Counted from the stretch's first letter, positions 52,650 through 62,057 are shown. The stretch is 64,000 nucleotides of DNA from Halomonas cupida (GCF_900142755.1 NZ_FRCA01000014.1:1-64000), one strand, 5' to 3'. A program made the numbers and translations. The notes: generated by a model not told the origin, from the sequence alone.

Positions 52650-53345
52650 GACGACGACAACCCCGAACTGGTCACACTGCAGGCTCCGTCGCTGTAAAGA
52701 GGTGCTGCATCATCCAAAGGGAAAAATACGCCCTGTTTGCCTGTATTCAGACACGCTACCGCCCATGGATTAACCGGGTGCATCCCTATCCCTTAATGAC
52801 TGTCTGATGTGGCGCGCAGCCCCTGCGCGCGTTGCTGCAACATTCTACGTGACTGTTGTGACCTACTCTACGCAGATTCGATCACCCCACGGCAAAGCGC
52901 AAGCCGAGGCCAAAGTATGATTGGGGACAGTAGCATACATCTATAGACGTGTAACAATATTGTATCAGAGGGATGATTCCCCCAATAAATCATTCGGTTA
53001 ACAGTTATTCTGGCGAATATCAAACTCAGCGGAACAGGATGGTGTAACGGTCTGGTGGGTAACTTTGGTGCGGTCAAGTCGCGATAGGTTCCCCGTGCGC
53101 CAGGACAGCACAGGTTTTACTGAGCTGGATCATCATTTGTCGCCTATCTGGTTGAAAATTTCTTCTCGATCGTGGCAACGACACCCTGCCACTCGATGTT
53201 CGGTTCAGTAGCCCTCGACGAGCCGTCATAAGCACTTCAAGACGGAACGGCCCTGCTGTCTGCCAGATGTCCAGATATGAAAAAGCGGCCACTTCGGTGA
53301 CCGCTTCTCCTGGCTCAATCTCCTGGATCGCCAAACCAGCTTCAC
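52650..53345. other. Long intergenic region upstream of the permease
   Basis: No gene is supported in 696 bp. It contains the presumed promoter of the permease-cys genes, a perfect 8-bp hairpin at 52812-52830 (GCGCGCAG / CTGCGCGC), a relatively AT-rich stretch near 52920-53010, and the pilin terminator. Confidence 0.5.
53280..53306 (-). terminator. Rho-independent terminator after the pilin gene
   Basis: AAGCGGCCAC-TTCG-GTGACCGCTT folds into a 10-bp stem with a four-base loop and one G-U pair. On the minus strand it runs directly into TTTTT. It lies 40 bp past the pilin stop. Confidence 0.88.
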
Positions 53346-53939
53346 TCAACCACCGCCAGGCTCGGCCCCAGCTGTCAGCGAAACACCGGCCTCGCAGGCC
53401 CCTGCTCCGGGCAGAAATTCAGCCTTCTCCGTGGTGCGACACACCCAGCCCCCCTGCGCCTGAGACGCAAGGCTAACGATGCCCGCCTCGCCGTCCACTA
53501 TGCCGTCGCCATAGGTCAGAAACATCGCTGGATCACTGCCGCTTCCCCCGGAAACGGTAAGTCGCTTGCCATTCAGCGACTCCGGGCTGATACCGAGGTC
53601 CCGGTAGCGGATATCTGACCAGTCACCGCCGCTGCTCAGATAGATTTCAGCATTGGTCTCCAGGCCACGTAATGAACCGAGCGCCGCGTTGAATTCGCTG
53701 CGGCGCACATAATCCTGATAGCGAGGGATGGCGACAGCGGCAAGAATGCCGATGATAGCCACCACCACCATCAGCTCGACCAGGGTGAAGCCCGCCTGAC
53801 AAGCGTACCCGCCACATCGGCGAGGTCCTCCCTTCCCGGCGGCCTGCTGAGCATCCCGACCTCGATGGTGATGATTCTGCTCGCGATACTCCTGCCCCGG
53901 AGCGTACAGACGGTATTGCTGATGCATTCCATGCTTCAT
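53346..53939 (-). CDS. Type IV pilin with unusually long leader
   Basis: 197 residues. QAGFTLVELMVVVAIIGILA at about residues 48-67 is the prepilin cleavage and N-helix motif, with Glu5 present, followed by IPRYQDYVRRSEFNAAL. The C-terminal part has a Cys pair (WVCRTT and GACEAG) fitting the D-region disulfide. The leader, 50 residues if started at the ATG at 53939 (AGGGAG seven bases upstream), is far longer than the usual 6-15. A more typical leader, MWRVRLSGG, is encoded 20-30 bp before FTLVEL in another frame behind a GGGAGG ribosome site, which hints at a one-base frameshift. It is divergent from pilB. Pilin subunit, inner membrane then pilus. Confidence 0.8.
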   Translation of the reverse strand: MKHGMHQQYRLYAPGQEYREQNHHHRGRDAQQAAGKGGPRRCGGYACQAGFTLVELMVVVAIIGILAAVAIPRYQDYVRRSEFNAALGSLRGLETNAEIYLSSGGDWSDIRYRDLGISPESLNGKRLTVSGGSGSDPAMFLTYGDGIVDGEAGIVSLASQAQGGWVCRTTEKAEFLPGAGACEAGVSLTAGAEPGGG

Positions 53940-54402
53940 GAGACATCTCCCTATGTCACAGTTCGCTGCTCACCGCTCACTGCATGACAGCTCATGGTGT
54001 GCAAGCCCCTGCTTGTGAGCACGCCCTGTGCCTGTTTGCTGGAGTCGATAAAGAAGTCGATAAACCCGTCCCGCGCCTTCCAGCGTAGGCACTCATGCCT
54101 GCCACCTTTCCGCCCGTGCGCGCAGAGTCTGTAACCATTTGACGGGAAAGCTCTTTTAAATGTGCCTGAACAGTACTCCGGCGCGAAAAAGGCCCAACTG
54201 GCAGCCAAACTGAACCCGAGCGTCTGGATTCATGAAAGTCCGAGTTCATGAAAGACCGAACTCATGAAAGAACGGTGATGCCCTGGACCAGCTTGGCCTG
54301 ACCGGGTCTGGTCTGGATCGGATTCAACTGAAACGAACTGGATTGACCTGAAACCTGAGACTTGAGGCCTGAGAACCGAGAACCGAGAACAAAGAGGAAG
54401 CC
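53940..54402. other. Divergent region between pilin and pilB
   Basis: No gene is supported. It contains imperfect 16-bp repeats of TCATGAAAG type at about 54231-54275 and a 7-bp-period array before pilB. I found no convincing sigma-54 (GG-N10-GC) promoter. Confidence 0.5.
54348..54396. repeat. Heptad array directly before pilB
   Basis: Units CTGAAAC, CTGAGAC, TTGAGGC, CTGAGAA, CCGAGAA, CCGAGAA, CAAAGAG repeat every 7 bp. The last unit includes the pilB ribosome site region. Confidence 0.85.
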
Positions 54403-56166
54403 ATGGACGCGCTGACTCATGACCTGCAGAAAAGCTTCGAGCACCGACTGCTGAAGGATCACTTGCTGACAGCATCACAACTCGAGGACGCGATACGCTC
54501 TGCGGAGCAGGCCGGAATACCACTGCTCGACCATCTCGTGACATGCGAGCAGATCAGCCCCCTGGCACTGGCTAGTGCTGCCGCGGAGACCTATGGTCTG
54601 CCACTCGCCGACCTTGAACATGTGGCGACGGAGGATCTACCGGCGCCTGGTCAGTTTCCGGAAGCCCTGCTGCGCGAGCACAACCTCCTGCCGCTGGCTT
54701 ATGACGGCTATTGGCTACAACTCGCCATGTCCTCGCCCTCCTGCCTGATGCACGTCGCTCAGCTCGAGTTCGTCACCGGGCATGGCATCGCCCCCTGTCT
54801 GGCCCCCATGGATCGTCTACAGGCACGATTGGATGAATGGCTCAGCAACGACGCAGCTCAACCGACAACCGATGCCAGCATTGCTGAGGCACTGGATTCT
54901 CTTGCTCGGCACGCCATCGACGGTGAGTTGAATGATCTCTCATCCAACCTGGTCGACCATCAGGACGATGCTCCGGTGGTCAAGTTCGTCAACTCGATAC
55001 TGCGCGACGCCGTACGGCGGGAGGCGTCGGATATTCACTTCGAGTCATTCGAGGACAGCTATCGGGTGCGCATGCGCATCGACGGAATGCTCCATGAAAT
55101 CGCTCAACCGCCCAATGCCCTGCAGGCGCGAATTGCGTCACGTCTCAAGGTCATGGCCGAGTTGGATATCGCCGAACGTCGGCTACCACAGGATGGGACG
55201 ATCAAGGTCAACGTCAGCGACGTGCAGCCGGTAGATTTTCGAGTCAGCACCTTGCCGACCATCAATGGCGAAAAGATCGTACTGCGCCTGCTGGATTCCG
55301 TAGCCAATCATATGCACATCGATGAGCTCGGTCTGGCTGACGATCAGCAGCAATGGCTGAACGAAGCTCTTGCTCGCCCTCAGGGCATGATTCTGGTCAC
55401 CGGCCCGACGGGCAGCGGCAAGACGGTCACCCTGTACTCGGGAATACGCCGGCTCAACCTGGTTGAGCGCAACATCTGTACCGCCGAGGATCCTGTCGAG
55501 ATCAAGGTAGCCGGCATCAATCAGCTCAATGTACAGCCACGCATCGGCCTGGATTTCGCTCAGGCTCTACGCGCCTTCCTGCGTCAGGACCCGGACGTGG
55601 TGATGGTGGGGGAAATCCGCGACAGAGAAACCGCCGAGATCGCCATCAAGGCTGCCCAGACCGGTCATCTGGTACTGTCCTCGCTGCACACCAATTCAGC
55701 GGCCGATACCCTTTCACGGTTAAGCAACATGGGGGTTGCCCCCTTCAACGTCGCCAGTGCAATCAGCTTGATCATCGCCCAGCGCCTCGCTCGTCGGCTT
55801 TGCCCTCACTGTCGTCAACCAGCCGAGATTCCCCATGATACCCTTGCCGAGGCTGGCATCGACAATTCACGCCTTGGTGAAGCTGTCCTCTATGAGCCTC
55901 ATGGCTGCCCGCGCTGTCACGATGGCTATCGCGGCCGAGTCGGCCTGTTCGAGGTGGTACCGGTCAGTCCTCGCATGCGCCAGTGCATTCTCGAGCATGC
56001 CAGTACTGCCGAGATGGATGACCTGGCGCGCAGCGAAGGCCATCGAAACCTCTGGCAAAGCGGGCTGGATCTGGTACTGGCAGGCATCACCAGTCTCAGT
56101 GAGTTGTACCGCGTCGCTCAGCCGCCCACCTCTCGCGGCGACTCTGTCACAGGAGGCGGCCAATGA
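54403..56166 (+). CDS. pilB: Type IV pilus extension ATPase
   Basis: 587 residues. The N-terminal 150 residues form an MshE-like domain. The secretion ATPase core has VTGPTGSGKTVTLYSGIRRL (Walker A near residue 334), the Asp box AEDPVEIKVAGINQLNV, FLRQDPDVVMVGEIRDRETA (Walker B) and GHLVLSSLHTNSAADTLSRL (His box). The C-terminal domain has CPHC and CPRC, a zinc-binding tetracysteine as in PilB. It powers pilus extension at the inner membrane. AGAGG precedes the ATG. The stop overlaps pilC by four bases. Confidence 0.95.
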   Translation: MDALTHDLQKSFEHRLLKDHLLTASQLEDAIRSAEQAGIPLLDHLVTCEQISPLALASAAAETYGLPLADLEHVATEDLPAPGQFPEALLREHNLLPLAYDGYWLQLAMSSPSCLMHVAQLEFVTGHGIAPCLAPMDRLQARLDEWLSNDAAQPTTDASIAEALDSLARHAIDGELNDLSSNLVDHQDDAPVVKFVNSILRDAVRREASDIHFESFEDSYRVRMRIDGMLHEIAQPPNALQARIASRLKVMAELDIAERRLPQDGTIKVNVSDVQPVDFRVSTLPTINGEKIVLRLLDSVANHMHIDELGLADDQQQWLNEALARPQGMILVTGPTGSGKTVTLYSGIRRLNLVERNICTAEDPVEIKVAGINQLNVQPRIGLDFAQALRAFLRQDPDVVMVGEIRDRETAEIAIKAAQTGHLVLSSLHTNSAADTLSRLSNMGVAPFNVASAISLIIAQRLARRLCPHCRQPAEIPHDTLAEAGIDNSRLGEAVLYEPHGCPRCHDGYRGRVGLFEVVPVSPRMRQCILEHASTAEMDDLARSEGHRNLWQSGLDLVLAGITSLSELYRVAQPPTSRGDSVTGGGQ

Positions 56167-57461
56167 AGCAAACTCTTTCACAGCACGCTTCACCACGCCA
56201 CACTGCACCACGACAGTCTCCAGCACCACAGACACTCCCACCACAGGCTCTGCCAAAACATCTGCCGCTGAGATACTGGCGCTGGACGGGTATTGGCGCA
56301 GATGGCCAACGACGCTCCGGCGAGATCGCGGCGCATCACCGCAACGAAGTACTGCAGCAACTGCGTGCTCAGGGTATTGCCATGAAAGCTCTGCGCCGAG
56401 GACGTCGCTGGAACAGGCGCAAGGGACGAATCGCACCCCGCGACATCATGCTTTTCTCGCGGCAACTGGCGACTCTGCTTCAGGCCGGGATTCCCCTACT
56501 CCAGGCGCTGGACGTTCTGGCCGCTAGCCTCACTCATCCCGGAGTTCGTTCGCTGACCGTCAATCTGCATCAGCAGGTTGCCGACGGTGCTGGCTTCTCC
56601 CGAGCACTGGAGCGTTTTCCCCAGCACTTCGATGCACTGTACCGGAGCATGGTGGAAGCTGGGGAACAATCCGGCAGCCTTGATCGGATGCTGGAGCGAC
56701 TGGCTTGCCATCTGGAGCGCCGCGAATCACTCAAGGGCCGCGTACACAAGGCGCTCTGGTACCCAGCCTGCGTCATACTGATCGGCCTGCTGGTAACGGC
56801 GCTACTGCTGATCAAGGTGGTTCCCCAGTTCGAGCAGATGTTCGCCAGCTTCGGTGCAGACCTTCCTCCGCTGACCCAACTGACGCTGTCGCTTTCCGAG
56901 TTGGCCCGGGACTGGTGGCTCGCCACCAGCGTGATGACACTTGCCAGCGCAGGACTGCTACATGTCGCCTTGCGACGCTCGCCACCTCTCTGCCGTATCG
57001 CTGAGCGCCTGATGATGCGCCTGCCGGTCATCGGAGTGGTGCTGGAACGAGCCATCGTGGCGCGCTTCTGCCGCACCCTGGCCACCACCCATGCCGCGGG
57101 CGTGCCACTGGTGGACGGTCTGCATACCGCGGGAGGAGCAACCGGCAGCCACATCTATCGTCAGGCGGTGAGCCGCATCAGCCGGGACGTCGCCAGCGGC
57201 CAGCAACTGTATTTTACCATGCTCAACAGCCGACGATTCCCGACCCTGGCGGTTCAACTGGTTCGCATTGGCGAGGAATCCGGGGCTCTTGGCGCCATGC
57301 TGGTGCGACTGGCGGAGTACTACGAGGAAGATGTTGAACAGCGCACCGATACCTTGACGACGCTTCTCGAGCCGCTGGTCATTGCAGTGCTGGGGTTACT
57401 GGTCGGCGGCCTGGTATTGTCGATGTACCTGCCGATCCTGGAACTGGGCAGTGTCGTGTGA
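56163..57461 (+). CDS. pilC: Type IV pilus inner-membrane platform protein
   Basis: 432 residues with two GspF/PilC domains. The first has DIMLFSRQLATLLQAGIPLL and YRSMVEAGEQSGSLDRMLER; the second has ARFCRTLATTHAAGVPLVDG and QLVRIGEESGALGAMLVRLA. Membrane spans are near residues 200-225, 255-275 and 405-428. The N-terminal 35 residues are Pro/Gln-rich and unusual. It is coupled to pilB through an ATGA overlap. In many gammaproteobacteria pilD and coaE follow; here they do not. Confidence 0.93.
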   Translation: MKQTLSQHASPRHTAPRQSPAPQTLPPQALPKHLPLRYWRWTGIGADGQRRSGEIAAHHRNEVLQQLRAQGIAMKALRRGRRWNRRKGRIAPRDIMLFSRQLATLLQAGIPLLQALDVLAASLTHPGVRSLTVNLHQQVADGAGFSRALERFPQHFDALYRSMVEAGEQSGSLDRMLERLACHLERRESLKGRVHKALWYPACVILIGLLVTALLLIKVVPQFEQMFASFGADLPPLTQLTLSLSELARDWWLATSVMTLASAGLLHVALRRSPPLCRIAERLMMRLPVIGVVLERAIVARFCRTLATTHAAGVPLVDGLHTAGGATGSHIYRQAVSRISRDVASGQQLYFTMLNSRRFPTLAVQLVRIGEESGALGAMLVRLAEYYEEDVEQRTDTLTTLLEPLVIAVLGLLVGGLVLSMYLPILELGSVV

Positions 57462-57471
57462 CAGGGTCGAA

Positions 57472-57524
57472 ATCAATCATGCAACCACCATCAATCATGC
57501 AACCACCATCAATCATGCAACCAC
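57472..57524. repeat. 18-bp tandem repeat, three units
   Basis: ATCAATCATGCAACCACC occurs twice exactly and a third time nearly complete. It fills the gap between the convergent pilC and L,D-transpeptidase genes and includes the stop of the latter. Confidence 0.93.
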
Positions 57525-58027
57525 ACGGGCGTACCGGGACGGGCTTCATCAAACAGCCGTAACAGGTCATCGTCACGCATGCGAATGCAGCCGTGGGATG
57601 CTGCCACGCCCATCGGGCGGTCCGCTGGAGCGCCATGAAAGTAGATATAGCGACGCTGGGTATCTACCTCACCGCCACGATTGAAGCCCGGCTCCAGGCC
57701 TGAAAGCCACAGGATGCGCGTAAGGATCCAGTCTCGCTCGGGGTGCTCGGCACCAAGCGCCTCGTCATAGACCTCACCGGTCGGGCGACGTCCACGAAAC
57801 ACTGCCCCTCTCGGCTGATCACCGCCAATCGCGGCACGGATGACATGCCAGCCAAGGGGAGTCTGGCCACTACCTTCACGCTGACCAGTCCCCGCCTCGC
57901 CCGTGGAAACCGAGCAGTGCCAGTGCTGCTGTTCACCCTGCCAGAGTGTCAGCCGCTGGGCCGAGGTATCAACCTCAACCCAGATGCCATCATTCGGTGG
58001 CAGCGCATCAAGCCCTGGAGTACACAT
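57509..58027 (-). CDS. YkuD-type L,D-transpeptidase without signal peptide
   Basis: 172 residues. WVEVDTSAQRLTLWQG at the start is the YkuD beta strand; YIYFHGAPADRPMGVAASHG, then CIRM carry the catalytic His and Cys (H-x-SHGC-R). The domain makes 3-3 peptidoglycan cross-links or attaches proteins to peptidoglycan in the periplasm. However, no signal peptide or membrane anchor is present and the domain begins within 15 residues of the start. The ATG at 58027 shares one base with the psrA stop (TGATG), so it is translated together with psrA. Export route or a cytoplasmic role is unclear. Confidence 0.83.
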   Translation of the reverse strand: MCTPGLDALPPNDGIWVEVDTSAQRLTLWQGEQQHWHCSVSTGEAGTGQREGSGQTPLGWHVIRAAIGGDQPRGAVFRGRRPTGEVYDEALGAEHPERDWILTRILWLSGLEPGFNRGGEVDTQRRYIYFHGAPADRPMGVAASHGCIRMRDDDLLRLFDEARPGTPVWLHD

Positions 58028-58722
58028 CAACCGGTCGCTCCTGCCCTGACGTTCAACTGATCCTCGCCGCCATCACATGGCCCTGCTTCCGGCAAGGGAG
58101 CCTTCATGGCTGCCACCACTACCGGGCTCATGCGCCGCACAAGGTCCCGAACCGACACGTGCTCACCATAATCCTGCTCAGAGATGTCGCGCAGCGCATC
58201 AAGACCGGAGAAGGTGAAGATCACCGTACCCAGCACAAAATGCAGGCGCCAGAACCGTTCCGCGTCCGGAAGCTCCGGAGTGGCCTTGCGCACCAGCGCC
58301 ACGAAACGCGTAAACACGGTGCCGTACTCCTCCTGGATATAACGTCGCAGGTGGCCCTGAGCCTGGCTGTAGGCCAACCCCAACAGGCGCATGAACACCT
58401 TGAGGCTATGCTTTTCGGCAGGGACTTCCAACACGGTGCGTGCCATGGTCTCCAACAGCACCTCAAGAGGAATGACCTTGTCACCATATTCCGCCTCGAG
58501 CTCATCTATCGCGGCATGAAAGCGCTTCGAAAATGGCTCGAGGTAACGCGCAAACACTGCCTGTATCAGTGATTTCTTGGAGCCGAAATGATAGTTGACC
58601 GCCGCCAGATTAACCCTGGCCTTGCCGGTGATATTGCGCAGCGAAGTCTCGGCGAAGCCACGTTCAGCAAAGAGCACCTCGGCGGTGTCGAGGATGCGAG
58701 TCATGGTATCAGGCTGGGCCAT
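58027..58722 (-). CDS. psrA: TetR-family regulator, PsrA homologue
   Basis: 231 residues. The HTH covers about residues 9-55 with ILDTAEVLFAERGFAETSLR and VNLAAVNYHFGSKKSLIQAV. The C-terminal ligand domain has VFMRLLGLAYSQAQGHLRRY and RLHFVLGTVIFTFSGLDALR, closely resembling Pseudomonas PsrA as I recall it. PsrA senses long-chain fatty acids and represses beta-oxidation and its own gene. The position divergent from lexA is the same as in Pseudomonas. A GAAAC-N4-GTTTG element sits 84-98 bp upstream of its start, fitting autoregulation. Confidence 0.85.
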   Translation of the reverse strand: MAQPDTMTRILDTAEVLFAERGFAETSLRNITGKARVNLAAVNYHFGSKKSLIQAVFARYLEPFSKRFHAAIDELEAEYGDKVIPLEVLLETMARTVLEVPAEKHSLKVFMRLLGLAYSQAQGHLRRYIQEEYGTVFTRFVALVRKATPELPDAERFWRLHFVLGTVIFTFSGLDALRDISEQDYGEHVSVRDLVRRMSPVVVAAMKAPLPEAGPCDGGEDQLNVRAGATG

Positions 58723-58805
58723 AGGCAGGCTCCGTCACGGAAGAGAGCTGACGGTAGAATGACGGAAGTGACATCTGTTGACGCCGCCGTCCCCTCCTAC
58801 CGGTT

Positions 58806-58820
58806 GGAAACAATTGTTTG
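58806..58820. promoter_or_regulatory. Candidate PsrA operator
   Basis: GAAACAATTGTTTG is an inverted repeat of the GAAAC-N4-GTTTG form described for PsrA boxes. It lies upstream of psrA in the psrA-lexA divergent region. Confidence 0.6.
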
Positions 58821-58961
58821 AATTCTCTCCAAAGTGTATGCGAGCGACTGCGATGCCACAATCCATTCAATTGAGATGATGTTTGAAACGCCCTCCCATG
58901 TCGCAGGCTGTACATCAAGCAATGCCTCAAGCGAGGAACATTTTTACTGGATGGGCGTCCA

Positions 58962-58981
58962 TACTGTATACTTACCCACGT
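58962..58981. promoter_or_regulatory. Candidate SOS/LexA box with one good half
   Basis: TACTGTATA matches the left half of the gammaproteobacterial LexA box, but the right half (CCCACG) does not match ACAGTA. It lies about 115 bp before the lexA start. Function is uncertain. Confidence 0.4.
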
Positions 58982-59093
58982 ATTGCTTTTGACCAGCGAT
59001 GACAGCCCGGCGATAACTTGCTTGATAGCGTCCGCGGTGTGTGGCTTTCGCCACAGCATCATCTTCATAACCTCGCCGCCTGAGGGAGGCCGA

Positions 59094-59823
<730 letters not shown>

Positions 59824-59874
59824 AGTGCCGCTCCATGGACCACAGACAAATGCCAAGGTTCGGGGTTACTTTAA

Positions 59875-59916
59875 GCTTACAGCTTAAAACTTATCGCTTA
59901 TGGCTTATGGCTTACC
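59875..59916. repeat. Heptad array before dinB (inverted)
   Basis: Six 7-bp units: GCTTACA, GCTTAAA, ACTTATC, GCTTATG, GCTTATG, GCTTACC. It is the inverted counterpart of the GCCGTAA array at 59761, separated by about 85 bp. Confidence 0.9.
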
Positions 59917-59938
59917 GCCCGCCGGGAGACTCAGTCCC

Positions 59939-60997
59939 ATGCCCCCGTCCGTTCGAAAAATCCTCCATGCCGACTGTGACTGCTTCTATGCAGCGGTCGA
60001 GATGCGGGACAACCCGGCACTGCGGGACATACCCCTGGCGGTGGGCGGGTCGGCGGAACGGCGCGGGGTTATCACCACCTGCAACTATCCGGCTCGCAAG
60101 TTCGGGATCCACTCGGCCATGCCCACCGCAAAAGCGCTGCGCCTGTGTCCCGAGCTGACATTGGTGGCACCTGACTTCGACAAGTACCGTGCAGTATCGG
60201 CACGGATCCAGGCGATCTTTCATGAACTGACGCCGCTGGTCGAACCTCTCTCGCTGGATGAGGCCTACCTGGACGTCACTGATGTTGAGCAGTTCCAGGG
60301 CAGCGCTACCTGGATGGCGCAGTGGCTGAAAGAGGAGTGCCTGAAACGCACCGGCATCACCCTCTCGGTCGGTGTGGCCCCGGCCCGGTTTCTGGCCAAG
60401 ATCGCCAGCGACTGGGAAAAGCCCGACGGACTGACCGTCATTCGCCCGGATCAGGTCGATGACTTCGTGCGCAGGCTGCCAGTCAACAAGCTACATGGCG
60501 TCGGTCCGGCGACCAGTTCACGACTCGACGCCATGAACATCAAGACCTGCGAGGATCTCCGAGCCCTGCCCATCGACAGGCTGCTGGATGACTTCGGCAA
60601 GTTCGGCCGCCGCCTGTACGAGATGTCACGTGGGATTGATGAGCGTCCGATCAGCGTCGAGCGTCAACGCAAGTCGATCAGTGTCGAAACCACCTTCGAC
60701 CGCGACCTGCCCGACCTGGCAAGTGCCAGAGAAGCACTGACACCACTCTGCGAGAAGCTGCTGGAGCGCATCTCACGCAATGGCGACCCACCTCTCGCAG
60801 GCCTGTTCGTCAAGGTGCGATTCGACGACTTCACTACCACCAACCTGGAAACCCGCGGACTCATCCCGGTGCAGGAGAGCTACCAGCAACTGCTTGAGCA
60901 GGCCTGGGCCCGCGCTCACCGGCCAGTGCGTCTGTTGGGCGTCGGTGTCCGACTGTTGCCCGACGAAGCTCGCCAACAGCTATCGTTGCCGTTATAG
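59939..60997 (+). CDS. dinB: DNA polymerase IV (Y-family)
   Basis: 352 residues from the ATG at 59939; the frame is open further upstream only through a heptad repeat. KILHADCDCFYAAVEMRDNP carries the first catalytic Asp residues. SLDEAYLDVTDVEQFQGSAT carries the Asp-Glu pair. SVGVAPARFLAKIASDWEKP and KLHGVGPATSSRLDAMNIKT mark palm and thumb. It does error-prone bypass synthesis and is usually LexA-controlled. It lies 179 bp after lexA in the same direction, which may mean shared or read-through transcription. GGGAG is upstream at slightly long spacing. Confidence 0.95.
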   Translation: MPPSVRKILHADCDCFYAAVEMRDNPALRDIPLAVGGSAERRGVITTCNYPARKFGIHSAMPTAKALRLCPELTLVAPDFDKYRAVSARIQAIFHELTPLVEPLSLDEAYLDVTDVEQFQGSATWMAQWLKEECLKRTGITLSVGVAPARFLAKIASDWEKPDGLTVIRPDQVDDFVRRLPVNKLHGVGPATSSRLDAMNIKTCEDLRALPIDRLLDDFGKFGRRLYEMSRGIDERPISVERQRKSISVETTFDRDLPDLASAREALTPLCEKLLERISRNGDPPLAGLFVKVRFDDFTTTNLETRGLIPVQESYQQLLEQAWARAHRPVRLLGVGVRLLPDEARQQLSLPL

Positions 60998-61047
60998 ACA
61001 ATTGCCGCTATAGACAATTGCCGTTATAGACGTAGCCGCTATAGAGG
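60985..61047. repeat. 16-bp tandem repeat spanning the dinB stop
   Basis: Units GTTGCCGTTATAGACA, ATTGCCGCTATAGACA, ATTGCCGTTATAGACG and TAGCCGCTATAGAGG. The first unit encodes the last dinB codons and stop. Confidence 0.9.
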
Positions 61048-61599
61048 GTTGTTGTACCCACGTTTGCTGCGCTCACGCGTATTGGTCGAGCTCAGGGCTG
61101 AACTCAGATTGCCGAGTGGCATGCCCAACAGGTAACGCCGCAGCGCATGATGGTCCGTGTGACTCATGGCATCCGGCCACAACCATTGAGTGCGCCCATT
61201 CCAGCGCAACGCGATCAGAGAGCCGCCGACGGCAACACGTTGCAGGTGAACCAGCTGCCAGTCAGCCTGCTCCTCGCCGCGCCACTGCCATATGCCAGGC
61301 ACCTGCGGAGCTGCCGCCGTTCCCAACCAGCGCCGAAACATGCGCTGCATCCGACGCGAATCCAGTTTCTCGCCAGGGGGCAACTTGCCATCGTCATCGA
61401 CCAGACAACGCAACTGCCCCACAGGCTGCTGCCGTCGCGCTTGAATCACCGTCGCTGCAGCACATGCGGCCAGCACCGCTCCAACAGGGGATGGAGTAAT
61501 CCAGGCGGCGAGTACAGAGATACCCGCCGCCAGCCCACCCTGAACGAGGTGCTGGGCCTCAGAGGCCGCGATTGTGACCGTGACCGCTACTTTCGGCAT
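61039..61599 (-). CDS. ygfX: YgfX-like small membrane protein
   Basis: 186 residues from the ATG at 61599. Two hydrophobic segments (about 15-35 and 38-55) are followed by a soluble beta-rich part (WQLVHLQRVAVGGSLIALRW). It overlaps the sdhE gene by about 40 bases. YgfX is the usual partner of SdhE (YgfY); the pair has been proposed as the CptA/CptB toxin-antitoxin or as cell-division-linked proteins. The N-terminal start is uncertain because an in-frame TTG lies three codons earlier. Assignment rests on position and topology as much as on sequence. Confidence 0.7.
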   Translation of the reverse strand: MPKVAVTVTIAASEAQHLVQGGLAAGISVLAAWITPSPVGAVLAACAAATVIQARRQQPVGQLRCLVDDDGKLPPGEKLDSRRMQRMFRRWLGTAAAPQVPGIWQWRGEEQADWQLVHLQRVAVGGSLIALRWNGRTQWLWPDAMSHTDHHALRRYLLGMPLGNLSSALSSTNTRERSKRGYNNPL

Positions 61600-61882
61600 A
61601 GTCCACAATCATCTGCACGATTCGACGACGTCTGGGTTCTTCAGGCCATTCGCGGCGCATCAACCAGGCGAACAGATCCTGATCTTCCTCTGTGATCAGT
61701 TCTCGGTAGGACGCCTGATCATCCTCGCCCAACTCGTCATAACGATGTTCGAGGAAAGGCAGCAGCAGCAGATCCAGCTCCCACATGCCACGGCGTGAAT
61801 GCCAGTACAGGCGCTTGCGGTCGGCCTCGGCGGCGGAAGCCGCAGTTGATGATTGCTCCAAGGGAAACCTCTCATTGGCCAT
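61559..61882 (-). CDS. sdhE: FAD assembly factor SdhE
   Basis: 107 residues. RKRLYWHSRRGMWELDLLLL (about residues 22-41) holds the conserved RGMxELD block of SdhE, which helps attach FAD covalently to succinate dehydrogenase. YRELITEEDQDLFAWLMRRE is the second family block. It is a cytoplasmic helical protein. The start is at the ATG at 61882; an in-frame ATG six codons earlier is equally possible and neither has a strong ribosome site. The 3' end overlaps ygfX. Confidence 0.88.
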   Translation of the reverse strand: MANERFPLEQSSTAASAAEADRKRLYWHSRRGMWELDLLLLPFLEHRYDELGEDDQASYRELITEEDQDLFAWLMRREWPEEPRRRRIVQMIVDYAESSGHGHNRGL

Positions 61883-62057
61883 GGGGTGATGTGGCGACAT
61901 TGTACCGTAGAATGCTGCCTTGCCGCCGCCAGAGCCGTCGCAATTTTGCTGAAACGCTGAAACCATCCCCTGGATCATATAGGTGTGTGTAGTGCGTTGT
62001 TTTATCAACAGTTGAAAAGTATGCTATCCAATAAGGGATGCGATGACGCTGAACCAT

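Noticed and set aside
53074..53349. 91-codon minus-strand frame downstream of the pilin gene
   Set aside because: It spans the pilin terminator, has no good ribosome site and no recognisable motif.
53940..54402. Sigma-54 promoter for the pilin gene
   Set aside because: No GG-N10-GC arrangement with a convincing flanking match was found on the minus strand.
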